Source: Rickettsiales bacterium (GTDB lineage Bacteria > Pseudomonadota > Alphaproteobacteria > Rickettsiales > UBA1997). Taken from it: DNA of 12,721 nt. The stretch's first letter is position 1; each line of letters begins with the position of its first letter. A program made the position numbers and the translations under genes. Under the pieces are notes generated by a model. It did not search any database. It was not told where the DNA came from and saw only the letters and a program-made list of their open reading frames with translations. The DNA is taken from positions 1-12,721 of the forward strand of contig CANEUK010000017.1 in assembly GCA_947441695.1 (NCBI GenBank). Direction: 5' to 3'. Shown here in pieces: positions 1 to 7,183 of this stretch.

Positions 1-68
1 CTAGACGATTCGAACGTCTGACCTACAGCTTAGAAGGCTGTTGCTCTATCCAGCTGAGCTAAGGGCAC
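1..68 (-). tRNA. tRNA-Arg (anticodon UCU), 3' end cut by window edge
   Basis: Read on the minus strand, the sequence folds as a tRNA. The 5' acceptor strand is GTGCCCT, followed by TA, a D-arm closed by GCTC/GAGC, an anticodon arm ACAGC/GCTGT around the loop CTTCTAA, a 5-nt variable loop AGGTC, and a T-arm AGACG/CGTCT around TTCGAAT. Only the first two bases (AG) of the 3' acceptor strand lie inside the window, so the last bases are missing. The anticodon TCT reads AGA/AGG arginine codons. The gene is divergent from glnA. All stems seen are fully paired, so it looks functional. Confidence 0.95.
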
Positions 69-88
69 GCTATTTTTCAAGTTGGTGC

Positions 89-116
89 TTTGTAGAAAGG
101 CTTGGTAAAAAATCAA
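89..116 (-). promoter_or_regulatory. possible promoter of the tRNA-Arg gene
   Basis: On the minus strand, TTGATT (116-111) is followed after 16 nt by TACAAA (94-89), 20 nt before the mature tRNA 5' end. Spacing and position suit a sigma-70-type promoter, but in DNA this AT-rich such matches arise easily by chance. No convincing -35/-10 pair was found for the divergent glnA; TATACT at 142-147 is the best -10-like hexamer but lacks a partner -35. Confidence 0.25.
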
Positions 117-227
117 TTAGAAAAATTTTTAAAACTTCAACTATACTTTTCAAAGGTGCTTTTTTAAAAAGTTATTTTTTGATTAGTCTTATCCTTAATT
201 TCCCTTAAAATTTTTAAAATCTAAACA

Positions 228-1646
228 ATGTCAAAAGAATCTGGCGTTTTGGCTATTTTTGAAATGGTTAAAAATAGCAATATTAAATTTATTGATTTTC
301 GTTTTTGTGATTACGCTGGAAAATGGCTTCACATCAGTCACTGCGCCGATCAGATTGGCGAAGAAGAACTAATTAAAGGAATCGCTTTTGACGGCTCGTC
401 AATTCCGGGTTGGAAAGAAATTAACGAATCAGACATGATGTTAATTCCACAATTAAACACCGCTTTTATTGATCCTTTTGCTACTTTGCCAACTTTAATA
501 ATTACTTGCGACGTTATCGAGCCAACAACTGGCTTGGGATATGATCGCGATCCTCGTTTTACCGCCAAAAAAGCTGAAGAATATTTACAAAAAAGTGGAA
601 TTGGAGATGTAGCTTATTTTGGGCCAGAGCCAGAATTTTTTGTTTTTGACGATGTGCGTTTTCAAAACGGAACCCACGGAAATTCTTACGCAATTGATTC
701 GCAAGAAGCGCCCCACAATTCTAACAAAAAAATTGATGGCGGCAATTTGGCTCGTCGCTCGCCAATTAAAGGCGCGTATTTTGATCCAGCGCCGCTCGAT
801 TCGGGTCAAGATTTACGAAGCGAAATTGTTGAAACCATGCGCCAAGTTGGAATTACACCAATTTTGCATCATCACGAAGTTGCTAATTCGCAATTTGAAA
901 TTGGCTTTAAATATAGCACGCTAACTGATACCGCCGACAATATTCAAAAATTTAAATATGTTGTGCATAACGTCTGCGAAACCTACGGAAAAACCGCTAC
1001 TTTCATGCCAAAGCCAATTTTTGCTGATAATGGTTCGGGAATGCACGTTCATCAATCAATTTGGAAAAAAGGTGAAAATTTATTTAGCGGCAACAATCAC
1101 GCTAATTTATCCGAGCTAGCCTTGTTTTATATTGGTGGAATCATCAAACACGCCAAAGCCATCAACGCTTTTTCTAACGCCACAACCAACAGCTACAAAC
1201 GCTTGGTTCCCGGCTACGAAGCGCCAGTTCTTTTAGCTTATTCGGCAAAAAACCGTTCGGCTTCAATTCGCATTCCGCACGTTACCAACGAAAAAGCGCG
1301 TCGCATTGAAGCTCGCTTTCCCGACCCAGCTTCAAATCCTTATTTAACTTGCGCGGCACTTTTAATGGCTGGCTTGGATGGAATTAAAAATAAAATCCAT
1401 CCAGGAGAGCCAAAAAACCAAGATCTTTATCATTTAACTCCAAAAGAACTCAAAAAAATTCCAACCGTTTCACGCTCTTTGCGCGACGCTTTAAGCGCCT
1501 TGAATAAAGATCGTGAATTTTTGCTTGCTGGCGGCGTTTTCACTAACGAACAAATTGACGCTTACATTGAATTAAAGTTAAAAGAAGTTGATCGCGTTGA
1601 TCAAATGCCGCATCCCGTTGAGTTTGAAATGTATTATAACAATTAA
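228..1646 (+). CDS. glnA: glutamine synthetase, type I
   Basis: Makes glutamine from glutamate, ammonia and ATP; the main ammonia-assimilation enzyme, a cytosolic dodecamer. At 472 aa it has the usual length of the bacterial GSI family. Visible hallmarks are DGSSIPGW (55-62), the metal-binding FGPEPEFF (131-138), the EVANSQFEIGF segment (217-227), the ATP/metal signature NGSGMHVHQS (268-277), KRLVPGYEAP (324-333) and RIEARFPDPASNPYL (359-373). Tyr401 in DLYHL matches the tyrosine that GlnE adenylylates in GSI-beta enzymes, so covalent regulation is possible. The ATG at 228 gives the expected N-terminus. There is no Shine-Dalgarno sequence and no sigma-54-type site was seen upstream. No glnB neighbour is present; the gene appears monocistronic, ending at a strong hairpin. 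Confidence 0.97.
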   Translation: MSKESGVLAIFEMVKNSNIKFIDFRFCDYAGKWLHISHCADQIGEEELIKGIAFDGSSIPGWKEINESDMMLIPQLNTAFIDPFATLPTLIITCDVIEPTTGLGYDRDPRFTAKKAEEYLQKSGIGDVAYFGPEPEFFVFDDVRFQNGTHGNSYAIDSQEAPHNSNKKIDGGNLARRSPIKGAYFDPAPLDSGQDLRSEIVETMRQVGITPILHHHEVANSQFEIGFKYSTLTDTADNIQKFKYVVHNVCETYGKTATFMPKPIFADNGSGMHVHQSIWKKGENLFSGNNHANLSELALFYIGGIIKHAKAINAFSNATTNSYKRLVPGYEAPVLLAYSAKNRSASIRIPHVTNEKARRIEARFPDPASNPYLTCAALLMAGLDGIKNKIHPGEPKNQDLYHLTPKELKKIPTVSRSLRDALSALNKDREFLLAGGVFTNEQIDAYIELKLKEVDRVDQMPHPVEFEMYYNN

Positions 1647-1674
1647 AAAGCTGCGATTTTTAGTTCTAAATTGA

Positions 1675-1725
1675 GTCGGATTTTTGAGGGCGGCCTCGAA
1701 AATTCGACAAAATATTTTTATTTTT
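1675..1725 (+). terminator. Rho-independent terminator after glnA
   Basis: A 15-bp stem (1675-1689 with 1694-1708) with two G-T wobble positions closes a GCGG tetraloop and is followed by a T-rich tract (1714-1725). It lies 28 bp after the glnA stop and before comM, so the two genes are probably separate transcription units. The descending arm ends in AAATTCGAC, a motif that recurs in other gaps of the window. Confidence 0.8.
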
Positions 1726-1750
1726 CACCAAAAATAAATCAAATCACACC

Positions 1751-3265
1751 ATGGTCGCCAAAACAAAAACCTTCTCTTTTGCCGGAATTGACGTTGCCGC
1801 AATTGACGTTCAAGTAAAAATCTCACCAGGAATGGCAAGTTTCACAATTGTTGGCTTGCCCGACAAAGCTGTTGGCGAATCAAAAGAACGAGTTCGCGCC
1901 GCTATTTCGTCAACTGGTCTTTCATGGCCTTACAAAAAAATCACCGTCAATTTGGCGCCAGCCGATGTACAAAAAGAAGGCAGCCATTTTGATTTGGCAA
2001 TTGCGTTGGCAATTATGATTGAAATTGGAGTTCTTGAACAAAAATTGGTTGATGATTTTTTTATTTTGGGCGAATTGTCTTTAGACGGCGCAATTGATGG
2101 AGTTAGCGGAATTATTTCAGCGGCAATTGGTGCCAATCAAAGAAATTGTGGTATTATTTGCCCCGAAAAAAATGGTCGCGAAGCAGCTTGGGCAGGCAAT
2201 TTAAACATTATTGCGCCGCCAAATTTAATGACACTGATTAATCATTTGAAAGGCGAGCAAATTTTGGCTCGCCCCGAAACTACTAAAATTTTTCAAAGCA
2301 AAAACTATCCCGATTTATCCGACGTTAAAGGGCAAGAAACCGCCAAACGAGCAATAGAAATTGCCGCAGCTGGCGGACATAATTTGTTAATGGTTGGGCC
2401 GCCAGGAACTGGAAAATCAATGTTGGCGTCGCGATTAGGCGGAATTTTGCCGCCGCCAGAATTAACCGAAATTCTCGAAATCAACATGGTTCACAGCCTA
2501 AGCAATCAAATTGCTGACGGAAAATTAATCACGCATCGACCTTATCGCGAAGTTCATCATTCTTGTTCAATGCCCGCAATGGTTGGAGGCGGAACGCGCG
2601 CCAAACCTGGCGAAGTTTCGCTGGCTCATAACGGAGTTTTGTTTTTAGACGAACTGGCCGAATTTCCGCGCCAAGTTTTAGACGCTCTTCGTCAGCCGCT
2701 CGAAACTGGAAATATCAGCATTTCGCGGGTTAACAGCCACATTACTTATCCGGCAAATTTTCAATTGGTTGCGGCAATGAATCCGTGCCGCTGCGGCTAT
2801 TTGGGCGACGGCGCGCGCCAATGCAAAAAAGCGCCAATTTGTGGGCAAGATTACCAAAATAAAATTTCTGGCCCACTTTTAGATCGAATCGACATTTCTA
2901 TAAATGTTGGGCAAGTTGATATTTTTGCGACACAAAATTTGCAAAAAAGCGAAGATTCAAAAACAATCGCCGCCAGAGTTTTAAGGGCTCGAACCTTGCA
3001 AAAAAACAGATATGATGCCGAAGACCAAATGAAAAATCTGCCCAAAATTAACAGCAAAATTGACGGCAAAATTTTAGAAAAATTCTGCGAACTTAACCTA
3101 AATTGCCAAAAAATTTTGCAAAAGGCCGTTGAAAAAAATCACAGCTCAATGCGCGGAATCACTCGAATTTTGCGGGTTGCGCGCACTATTGCCGATTTAG
3201 AAGAAAACTCAAAAATTGAAGAACCGCACTTGCTTGAAGCAATTTCTTATCGTCGCAAAATTTAA
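1751..3265 (+). CDS. comM: YifB/ComM family Mg-chelatase-like AAA+ ATPase
   Basis: Family members are hexameric AAA+ proteins. The Vibrio member ComM is a branch-migration helicase that promotes integration of DNA taken up by natural transformation, but the gene is also widespread in bacteria not known to be competent. The 504 aa are full length. The order is an N-terminal ChlI-like domain (about 1-170, with IVGLPDKAVGESKERV at 33-48), the AAA+ module with Walker A GPPGTGKS (216-223) and Walker B VLFLDE (296-301), the family signature MNPCRCGYLGD (343-353), and a C-terminal Mg-chelatase domain. Cys346, Cys348, Cys358 and Cys364 could form a metal site, as in relatives. The ATG at 1751 is the natural start and no Shine-Dalgarno sequence precedes it. 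No other competence gene is in the window. Confidence 0.95.
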   Translation: MVAKTKTFSFAGIDVAAIDVQVKISPGMASFTIVGLPDKAVGESKERVRAAISSTGLSWPYKKITVNLAPADVQKEGSHFDLAIALAIMIEIGVLEQKLVDDFFILGELSLDGAIDGVSGIISAAIGANQRNCGIICPEKNGREAAWAGNLNIIAPPNLMTLINHLKGEQILARPETTKIFQSKNYPDLSDVKGQETAKRAIEIAAAGGHNLLMVGPPGTGKSMLASRLGGILPPPELTEILEINMVHSLSNQIADGKLITHRPYREVHHSCSMPAMVGGGTRAKPGEVSLAHNGVLFLDELAEFPRQVLDALRQPLETGNISISRVNSHITYPANFQLVAAMNPCRCGYLGDGARQCKKAPICGQDYQNKISGPLLDRIDISINVGQVDIFATQNLQKSEDSKTIAARVLRARTLQKNRYDAEDQMKNLPKINSKIDGKILEKFCELNLNCQKILQKAVEKNHSSMRGITRILRVARTIADLEENSKIEEPHLLEAISYRRKI

Positions 3266-3276
3266 GAAATACGAAT

Positions 3277-3357
3277 ATGCCCAAATTGATTGAAGAAGTC
3301 GATTTTGATTCATTATATAAGCCCAAGCCAATCAATCAGATATTCTATATCGAATAA
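3277..3357 (+). CDS. possible 26-aa ORF after comM (doubtful)
   Basis: An ATG 11 bp after the comM stop opens a 26-codon frame (MPKLIEEVDFDS..., ending YIE) that stops 1 bp before the convergent hydrolase gene ends. It has no ribosome binding site and no recognised family. It fills almost the whole 93-bp gap, which could mean a real micro-protein, the remnant of a degraded gene, or simple chance. The base composition resembles nearby coding DNA. I list it only because it is too short for ordinary gene callers. Confidence 0.2.
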   Translation: MPKLIEEVDFDSLYKPKPINQIFYIE

Positions 3358-3358
3358 A

Positions 3359-4093
3359 CTATTTTTTGATAGTTTGTGGAAAACAATTTTCTATCCGATT
3401 AATTTCTTCAAAAATATTTTTTTTTAAAAGCTCAATATTGCTCAAATGTGGCGCGTGACCGCAATTTTTAAAAATTTCTAAACGAAAATTTTTTATTCTT
3501 TCTTGAAAATATTTGACCTGATTTTGATGCACAATCATATCGCCAGCGCCTTGAAAGAAAAGGGTTCTTGGCATGTTAGAAAAATCAACGTCAAAACAAG
3601 AAAAACGACTTAACTCTTCAAGCCAAAACTTTAATTGAGCAAAATTCTGATCGTTAATGTGAAGGTTTCGCGCAATTTGAGCAAAATTGCGATCATTCAT
3701 TGCGGTTAAAATGGAAAATTTCTTCAGCGTTTGGTTAGGAGCGTTGACAAAATTTTGATAAAATTCTTCAAAAGTATTTTTTGTCATTCCAGCCGAAATG
3801 CGCTCGTCTTTTACCATTTGAAAAGGCGGCGCAATTAGAATAAGTAGTTTTGGTGATATAATTTTTTTCTCAATCAAACGCGCGGCTAGTTGCCCGCCAA
3901 GGCTCCAGCCAATCAGAATTTCGGGATTTAATTTTTGGGCAGCAATTTCAGCAAAAAGTTTTTCAACATTATCAAAGGCAAAATAGTCAAAAGAAGAAAC
4001 AAAAAAAGGGTCAAAAAGACGGTCTTTGAAAATTATTTCCAAAGAATCGTATTTTTGACCCCAACCAGTTAGACAGATAATTTTTTTAGGCAA
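3359..4093 (-). CDS. bioH: BioH-like alpha/beta hydrolase (pimeloyl-ACP methyl ester esterase type)
   Basis: Probably a serine carboxylesterase. BioH removes the methyl group from pimeloyl-ACP methyl ester, closing the first stage of biotin synthesis in the cytosol. The 244 aa compare with about 256 in E. coli BioH. Visible are the oxyanion segment TGWG (9-12), the nucleophile elbow GWSLGG (Ser64), the acid Asp185 in GAGDMIVH, and His213 in NCGHAPHLS. GWSLGG, the IAPPF segment after the next strand, and the HAP motif all fit BioH better than a generic hydrolase. The start is TTG: an in-frame TAA lies two codons upstream and this start gives the expected short lead to GWG. The gene lies 50 bp downstream of rpmE on the same strand. 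No other biotin gene is in view, so the substrate is inferred. Confidence 0.75.
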   Translation of the reverse strand: MPKKIICLTGWGQKYDSLEIIFKDRLFDPFFVSSFDYFAFDNVEKLFAEIAAQKLNPEILIGWSLGGQLAARLIEKKIISPKLLILIAPPFQMVKDERISAGMTKNTFEEFYQNFVNAPNQTLKKFSILTAMNDRNFAQIARNLHINDQNFAQLKFWLEELSRFSCFDVDFSNMPRTLFFQGAGDMIVHQNQVKYFQERIKNFRLEIFKNCGHAPHLSNIELLKKNIFEEINRIENCFPQTIKK

Positions 4094-4112
4094 TTTTTAG
4101 ATATTTACGCTA

Positions 4113-4129
4113 AATCAAATTCGACTTAT
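4113..4129 (-). repeat. 17-nt dispersed repeat, copy upstream of the BioH-like gene
   Basis: The plus-strand 17-mer AATCAAATTCGACTTAT occurs here and identically at 12535-12551. In both places it lies 20-50 nt upstream of a minus-strand gene start (the BioH-like gene and the PP2C gene). Here its AAATTC (4117-4122) can pair with GAATTT (4134-4139) across an 11-nt loop, so it may also belong to a weak stem-loop after rpmE. Confidence 0.6.
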
Positions 4130-4143
4130 TAAAGAATTTAGAT

Positions 4144-4449
4144 TTATTTTGACTCTTCTTTTGATGAGTCAGAGTCAGAACTAGAGCCAAAATCAAAGCT
4201 TCCAAATTTGCTTTTAAATTTATTAACTCTTTCACTGTTAATATTGACATAAGATTGTCCTTTTTCTTGCCAAGCTGGGTGATTTTTTGGATCGATATCT
4301 AGGGTTAAAGTATCTCCTTCTTTGCCCCAGCTTGTTAAAATTTGAAACTTGGTTCCATCAGTCATCACAACATTTACTAAGTGTTGCTTTGGCTCAATGC
4401 CAAAGATCATGTTTTTTGGAATTTTTTTTTGAGGATTGTTTTTTGACAT
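4144..4449 (-). CDS. rpmE: 50S ribosomal protein bL31 with N- and C-terminal extensions
   Basis: A structural protein of the large ribosomal subunit that bridges to the small subunit. The core is unmistakable: IEPKQHLVNVVMTDGTKF (19-36), WGKEGDTLTLDIDPKNHPAW (41-60) and VNKFKSKFG (75-83). No CxxC zinc motif is seen, so it is the cysteine-free form. The typical protein has about 70 aa; this one has 101. Met14 (codon 4410-4408) aligns with the usual first residue of bL31, so translation may start there, giving 88 aa. Neither start has a Shine-Dalgarno sequence. After the conserved KFG there is an acidic, serine-rich tail (about 85-101, SSSDSDSSKEESK), not normal for the family. Its downstream neighbour on the same strand is the BioH-like gene, 50 bp away. 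Confidence 0.92.
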   Translation of the reverse strand: MSKNNPQKKIPKNMIFGIEPKQHLVNVVMTDGTKFQILTSWGKEGDTLTLDIDPKNHPAWQEKGQSYVNINSERVNKFKSKFGSFDFGSSSDSDSSKEESK

Positions 4450-4550
4450 ATGAATAAGTAGGTAAATCGGCGCTTTTGCTTTTGGCGCGCTATTTTTTCA
4501 AAAGAATGCGGCAAGCTAGATATGCATTTTTTTTAGTCAAGTTGGCATTA

Positions 4551-4629
4551 ACTTAAAACGCCTAATTTAATTTTAAGTGTTTTGCTTGAAAAAAAATTAA
4601 CCAAACTTAAGTCAGGTTTTCAAAGCAAA
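4551..4629. other. two consecutive stem-loops in the 239-bp gap 4450-4688
   Basis: The gap between divergent rpmE and the small membrane protein gene holds an 8-bp perfect stem (ACTTAAAA 4551-4558 with TTTTAAGT 4571-4578) and then a stem of TTTGCTT-GAAAA (4581-4592) with TTTTC-A-AAGCAAA (4617-4629, one bulged A). They might be promoter-region structure or an untranslated leader. The DNA is so AT-rich that chance pairing is possible. I see no tRNA, riboswitch or coding frame here. Confidence 0.3.
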
Positions 4630-4688
4630 GTAAATTTGCCCATCTCAATTAAAAAAAACCAAATTCAATAAAACAAAAAAACATTTGA

Positions 4689-4997
4689 ATGCTAAAAACT
4701 TTTAAAAAATTCATTTTTGCTTTCATTTTGTTGGGATTGCTTTGCGATTTTGGGTTTATGGCAATTACCAATTTTTCAGCCAAAAACCTTGAAATTGCTG
4801 ATTTTGAAACAGAAAAAGAAAGCTCTGAATCAGAAAATTTAGACTTTGAAAATATCAAATTTTTTAGCCAAAGTAATTACAATCCTCAAATTTCGCTAGC
4901 CTTGTTGGCGATGAAAAAAAATCATTCAAACATTTTATCCAAAAATTTTTTAGCCATCCCAACCTCGCCACCCAAAATCTATACCAAAGCTATTTGA
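4689..4997 (+). CDS. small membrane-anchored protein of unknown function
   Basis: A 102-aa protein that I do not recognise. Residues 1-8 are basic, about 9-27 are hydrophobic (FIFAFILLGLLCDFGFMAI) and would act as a signal anchor or uncleaved signal peptide, and the following stretch (about 32-56) is acidic, rich in Glu and Ser. The C-terminal half has no obvious domain. This architecture fits a single-pass inner-membrane protein with a periplasmic tail. The overlapping minus-strand frame (4649-4858) is less protein-like. The gene lies 184 bp upstream of the SulP-carbonic anhydrase gene on the same strand, with structured DNA between, so co-function is possible but unproven. Confidence 0.55.
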   Translation: MLKTFKKFIFAFILLGLLCDFGFMAITNFSAKNLEIADFETEKESSESENLDFENIKFFSQSNYNPQISLALLAMKKNHSNILSKNFLAIPTSPPKIYTKAI

Positions 4998-5003
4998 AAC
5001 TCG

Positions 5004-5063
5004 AACAAACTTTGCTTTGTTAAGCGGGTTTCCCCACAAGCGTGGGTCGCCACTAATGCGGCG
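5004..5063. other. cluster of three small stem-loops, locally GC-rich
   Basis: Directly after the small-protein gene come AACAAA/TTTGTT (5004-5009, 5016-5021), CCCAC/GTGGG around AAGC (5033-5037, 5042-5046) and CGCC/GGCG (5048-5051, 5060-5063). The segment 5024-5063 is clearly more GC-rich than the surrounding DNA, a common sign of a structured RNA in AT-rich genomes. No T-tract follows on the plus strand. On the minus strand the stems come after an A/T-rich stretch and again lack a classical T tail. The identity is unknown. Confidence 0.35.
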
Positions 5064-5093
5064 TAAAAAATTAAAATATATCGAAAACAGTTC

Positions 5094-5102
5094 TGGTATA
5101 AA
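5094..5102 (+). promoter_or_regulatory. possible extended -10 promoter of the SulP-carbonic anhydrase gene
   Basis: TGG followed directly by TATAAA (5097-5102) matches an extended -10 element (TGn-TATAAT). No -35 hexamer is visible at the right distance, which extended -10 promoters tolerate. Transcription would begin near 5109, giving a leader of about 70 nt that contains the hairpin at 5119-5141. Confidence 0.3.
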
Positions 5103-5118
5103 ACTGATTTATTTTCCT

Positions 5119-5141
5119 AGAGCCTTGCTTATGAAGGCTCT
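5119..5141 (+). other. leader hairpin upstream of the SulP-carbonic anhydrase gene
   Basis: AGAGCCTT (5119-5126) pairs perfectly with AAGGCTCT (5134-5141) across a 7-nt loop. It lies 40 bp before the start codon and downstream of the candidate promoter. It is followed by TTAATAACC rather than a T-run, so it is a weak terminator at best; it could stabilise the leader or attenuate transcription. Confidence 0.4.
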
Positions 5142-5181
5142 TAATAACCAATTTCTTTCCTTACATTAATTTTGCTTTTTT

Positions 5182-7104
5182 ATGAAAAAAATATTTGAAA
5201 ATTTACGCTACGACTTGCCTGCAAGTTTAGTGGTTTTTTTTGTCGCTCTTCCTTTGTGTTTGGGAATTGCCTTGGCTTCTGGCGCACCACTTTTTTCGGG
5301 CGTTATTGCTGGAATTGTTGGTGGAATTTTGGTTGGCGCAACCAGCGGTTCGGCACTTGGAGTTAGCGGGCCCGCCGCTGGTTTGGCGGTTTTAGTTTTA
5401 GGTTATATTTCGGTTTTAGGCGATTCTTGGGAAGCTTTTTTGTTAGCAGTTGTAATAACTGGAATCATTCAAATTGCCGCGGGTTTTCTTAAGCTTGGTA
5501 ATATTGCGCGCTACTTTCCCAATTCGGTTGTAAGCGGCATGCTTAGTGGCATTGGACTAATTATTATCATCAAGCAAATTCCGCACGCAGTTGGTTTTGA
5601 TGCTGAATTTAATGATGATTATGATTTTGACCAAATGAACAGCACCGCGTTTGCAAAACTTGGACACATGTTTGGAAATATTACGCCAAACGCTGTGGTT
5701 ATCGCAATAATTTCGATGCTGATTTTGATTTTATGGGAAGAGGTTTTGGCTAAAAAAAACAAAGTCTTTAAAGCCATTCCAAGCCCTTTGGTGGCGGTGA
5801 TTGCGGGAATTATTTTGAGCAATTTTTTGCATCTAAATCCGAAGCAAATTGTTAGTTTGCCAGTTGCCACAAGTTTTGGACAATTTCTTAGCTTTTTTAC
5901 CTTTCCTGATTTTTCACAAATTACCAACCTCGATGTTTATGGAATCGCCTTAATAATGGCGGTTGTGGCGAGTCTTGAAACTTTGCTTTGCGTTGAAGCA
6001 ACCGACAAGCTCGACGAGCAAAAACGTATCACGCCAACTAATCGCGAACTTAAAGCCCAAGGCTTGGGAAACATAGTTTCTGGCTTGATTGGCGGATTGC
6101 CCATAACTCAAGTTGTGGTGCGCTCGAGTGCCAATATTAATTTTGGTGCCAAAACAAAATTTTCGGCAATTTTTCACGGTTTTTTGTTGTTGATTTCAGC
6201 AATAACAATTCCGTCTTTGCTCAATATGATTCCTTTGGCAACCCTTGCCTGCGTTCTTTTGGTGGTTGGCTACAAATTGGCAAAACCAAAAGTTTTTAAA
6301 GACGCCTACAATTCGGGTCGCGAAAACTTTTTGCCTTTTATCGCCACAATTATTGGCATGTTGTTTTTTGATTTGCTTAAAGGCGTTGGAATTGGCATGG
6401 GCGTGGCAATGTTTTTTATCATGCGCAATAATTATCACGAGCGCAATCATTTGAAAAACTCGCAAGAACAAGAAGTTGCAGCCCTCACCAAAGAAGTGCG
6501 CGACTTACTAAGTCCGTCTCAAGCGGTGCAAATGCTCAAAGACGGTAATCAAAGATTTATCAACAACCTCAAACTCAACCGCAACTTATTACAACAAATC
6601 AACGAAACTTCCGAACAACAACATCCATTCGCCTTTGTTCTTAGTTGCATTGATTCGCGCACTTCGGCGGAATTAATTTTTGACCAAGGTTTGGGCGACA
6701 TTTTTAGCTGCCGAATTGCTGGAAACATACTAAACGACGACATTTTGGGCAGTATGGAATTTGCTTGCGCAGTTGCTGGAGCCAAAACAATTATGATTTT
6801 AGGGCATTCGGGATGTGGAGCAATTAAAGGCGCTTGTAATCATGTTGAAATGGGCAAACTAACTGGCTTGTTGCGCAAAATAAAACCTTCGGTCAAAGCA
6901 GCTAAATTGATTAAAACCACCGATAAAAGCAGCAACTTTGATGATTTGCATTTTATTGAAAAAGTTTCTGCCATCAATGTTCAGCGAGTTGCTAAACAAA
7001 TTATCAAAGAAAGCAAAATTTTGTCCGACCTTCAAAAAAGAGGAGAAATTGCAATAATCAGCGGCATGTACGACGTTGGAACTGGCTTGGTTGAGTTTTA
7101 TTAA
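5182..7104 (+). CDS. SulP-family anion transporter fused to beta-carbonic anhydrase
   Basis: A 640-aa inner-membrane protein. The first ~415 residues form a SulP/SLC26 transporter with about ten or more hydrophobic segments and family motifs including the VSGPAAG segment (61-67), ASLETLLCVEATDKLD (263-278) and a SANINFGAKTK segment (316-326). Instead of the usual STAS domain, the C-terminus (about 440-640) is a beta-carbonic anhydrase with predicted zinc ligands Cys489, His542 and Cys545, and the Asp491-Arg493 dyad in CIDSRT, plus GHSGCGAIKGA (541-551). Such fusions are known and have been proposed to be bicarbonate transporters, with the enzyme interconverting CO2 and HCO3- on the cytosolic side. 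All catalytic residues are present. The ATG at 5182 has no Shine-Dalgarno sequence. The transported ion is inferred; sulfate or another anion is possible. Confidence 0.92.
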   Translation: MKKIFENLRYDLPASLVVFFVALPLCLGIALASGAPLFSGVIAGIVGGILVGATSGSALGVSGPAAGLAVLVLGYISVLGDSWEAFLLAVVITGIIQIAAGFLKLGNIARYFPNSVVSGMLSGIGLIIIIKQIPHAVGFDAEFNDDYDFDQMNSTAFAKLGHMFGNITPNAVVIAIISMLILILWEEVLAKKNKVFKAIPSPLVAVIAGIILSNFLHLNPKQIVSLPVATSFGQFLSFFTFPDFSQITNLDVYGIALIMAVVASLETLLCVEATDKLDEQKRITPTNRELKAQGLGNIVSGLIGGLPITQVVVRSSANINFGAKTKFSAIFHGFLLLISAITIPSLLNMIPLATLACVLLVVGYKLAKPKVFKDAYNSGRENFLPFIATIIGMLFFDLLKGVGIGMGVAMFFIMRNNYHERNHLKNSQEQEVAALTKEVRDLLSPSQAVQMLKDGNQRFINNLKLNRNLLQQINETSEQQHPFAFVLSCIDSRTSAELIFDQGLGDIFSCRIAGNILNDDILGSMEFACAVAGAKTIMILGHSGCGAIKGACNHVEMGKLTGLLRKIKPSVKAAKLIKTTDKSSNFDDLHFIEKVSAINVQRVAKQIIKESKILSDLQKRGEIAIISGMYDVGTGLVEFY

Positions 7105-7125
7105 ACCAAATTCAAGATTTTTAAT

Positions 7126-7183
7126 GGCTTTGTTGCAAATTGGGTTTTTTGGCAACAAAGCCTTAACAAAAGAGCGGCTTTTT
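7126..7183. terminator. overlapping stem-loops between convergent genes
   Basis: An 11-bp perfect stem (7126-7136 with 7152-7162) closes a 15-nt loop. A competing hairpin pairs AAAGCC (7157-7162) with GGCTTT (7176-7181) and is followed by a short T-run that overlaps the stop codon of the lipoprotein gene. The region separates the plus-strand SulP gene from the minus-strand lipoprotein gene. It probably terminates plus-strand transcription, and the first stem could serve both directions. Confidence 0.55.

Noticed and set aside
142..147. TATACT as a -10 element for glnA
   Set aside because: No -35 hexamer at 16-18 nt upstream and no TGn extension; not strong enough to list as a promoter.
619..924. 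Plus-strand frame of 101 aa inside glnA
   Set aside because: Out-of-frame reading of the conserved glutamine synthetase core, without protein-like features.
5024..5063. Hairpin CCCAC/GTGGG resembling a type I CRISPR repeat
   Set aside because: Only one copy is present, with no regularly spaced repeats, no spacers and no cas gene in the window.
6196..6471. Minus-strand open frame (91 aa) inside the SulP gene, and similar frames at 350-568, 585-809, 5619-5927 and 6859-7158
   Set aside because: They lie opposite strongly conserved coding sequence, have no recognisable domains, and are explained as shadows of the real genes.
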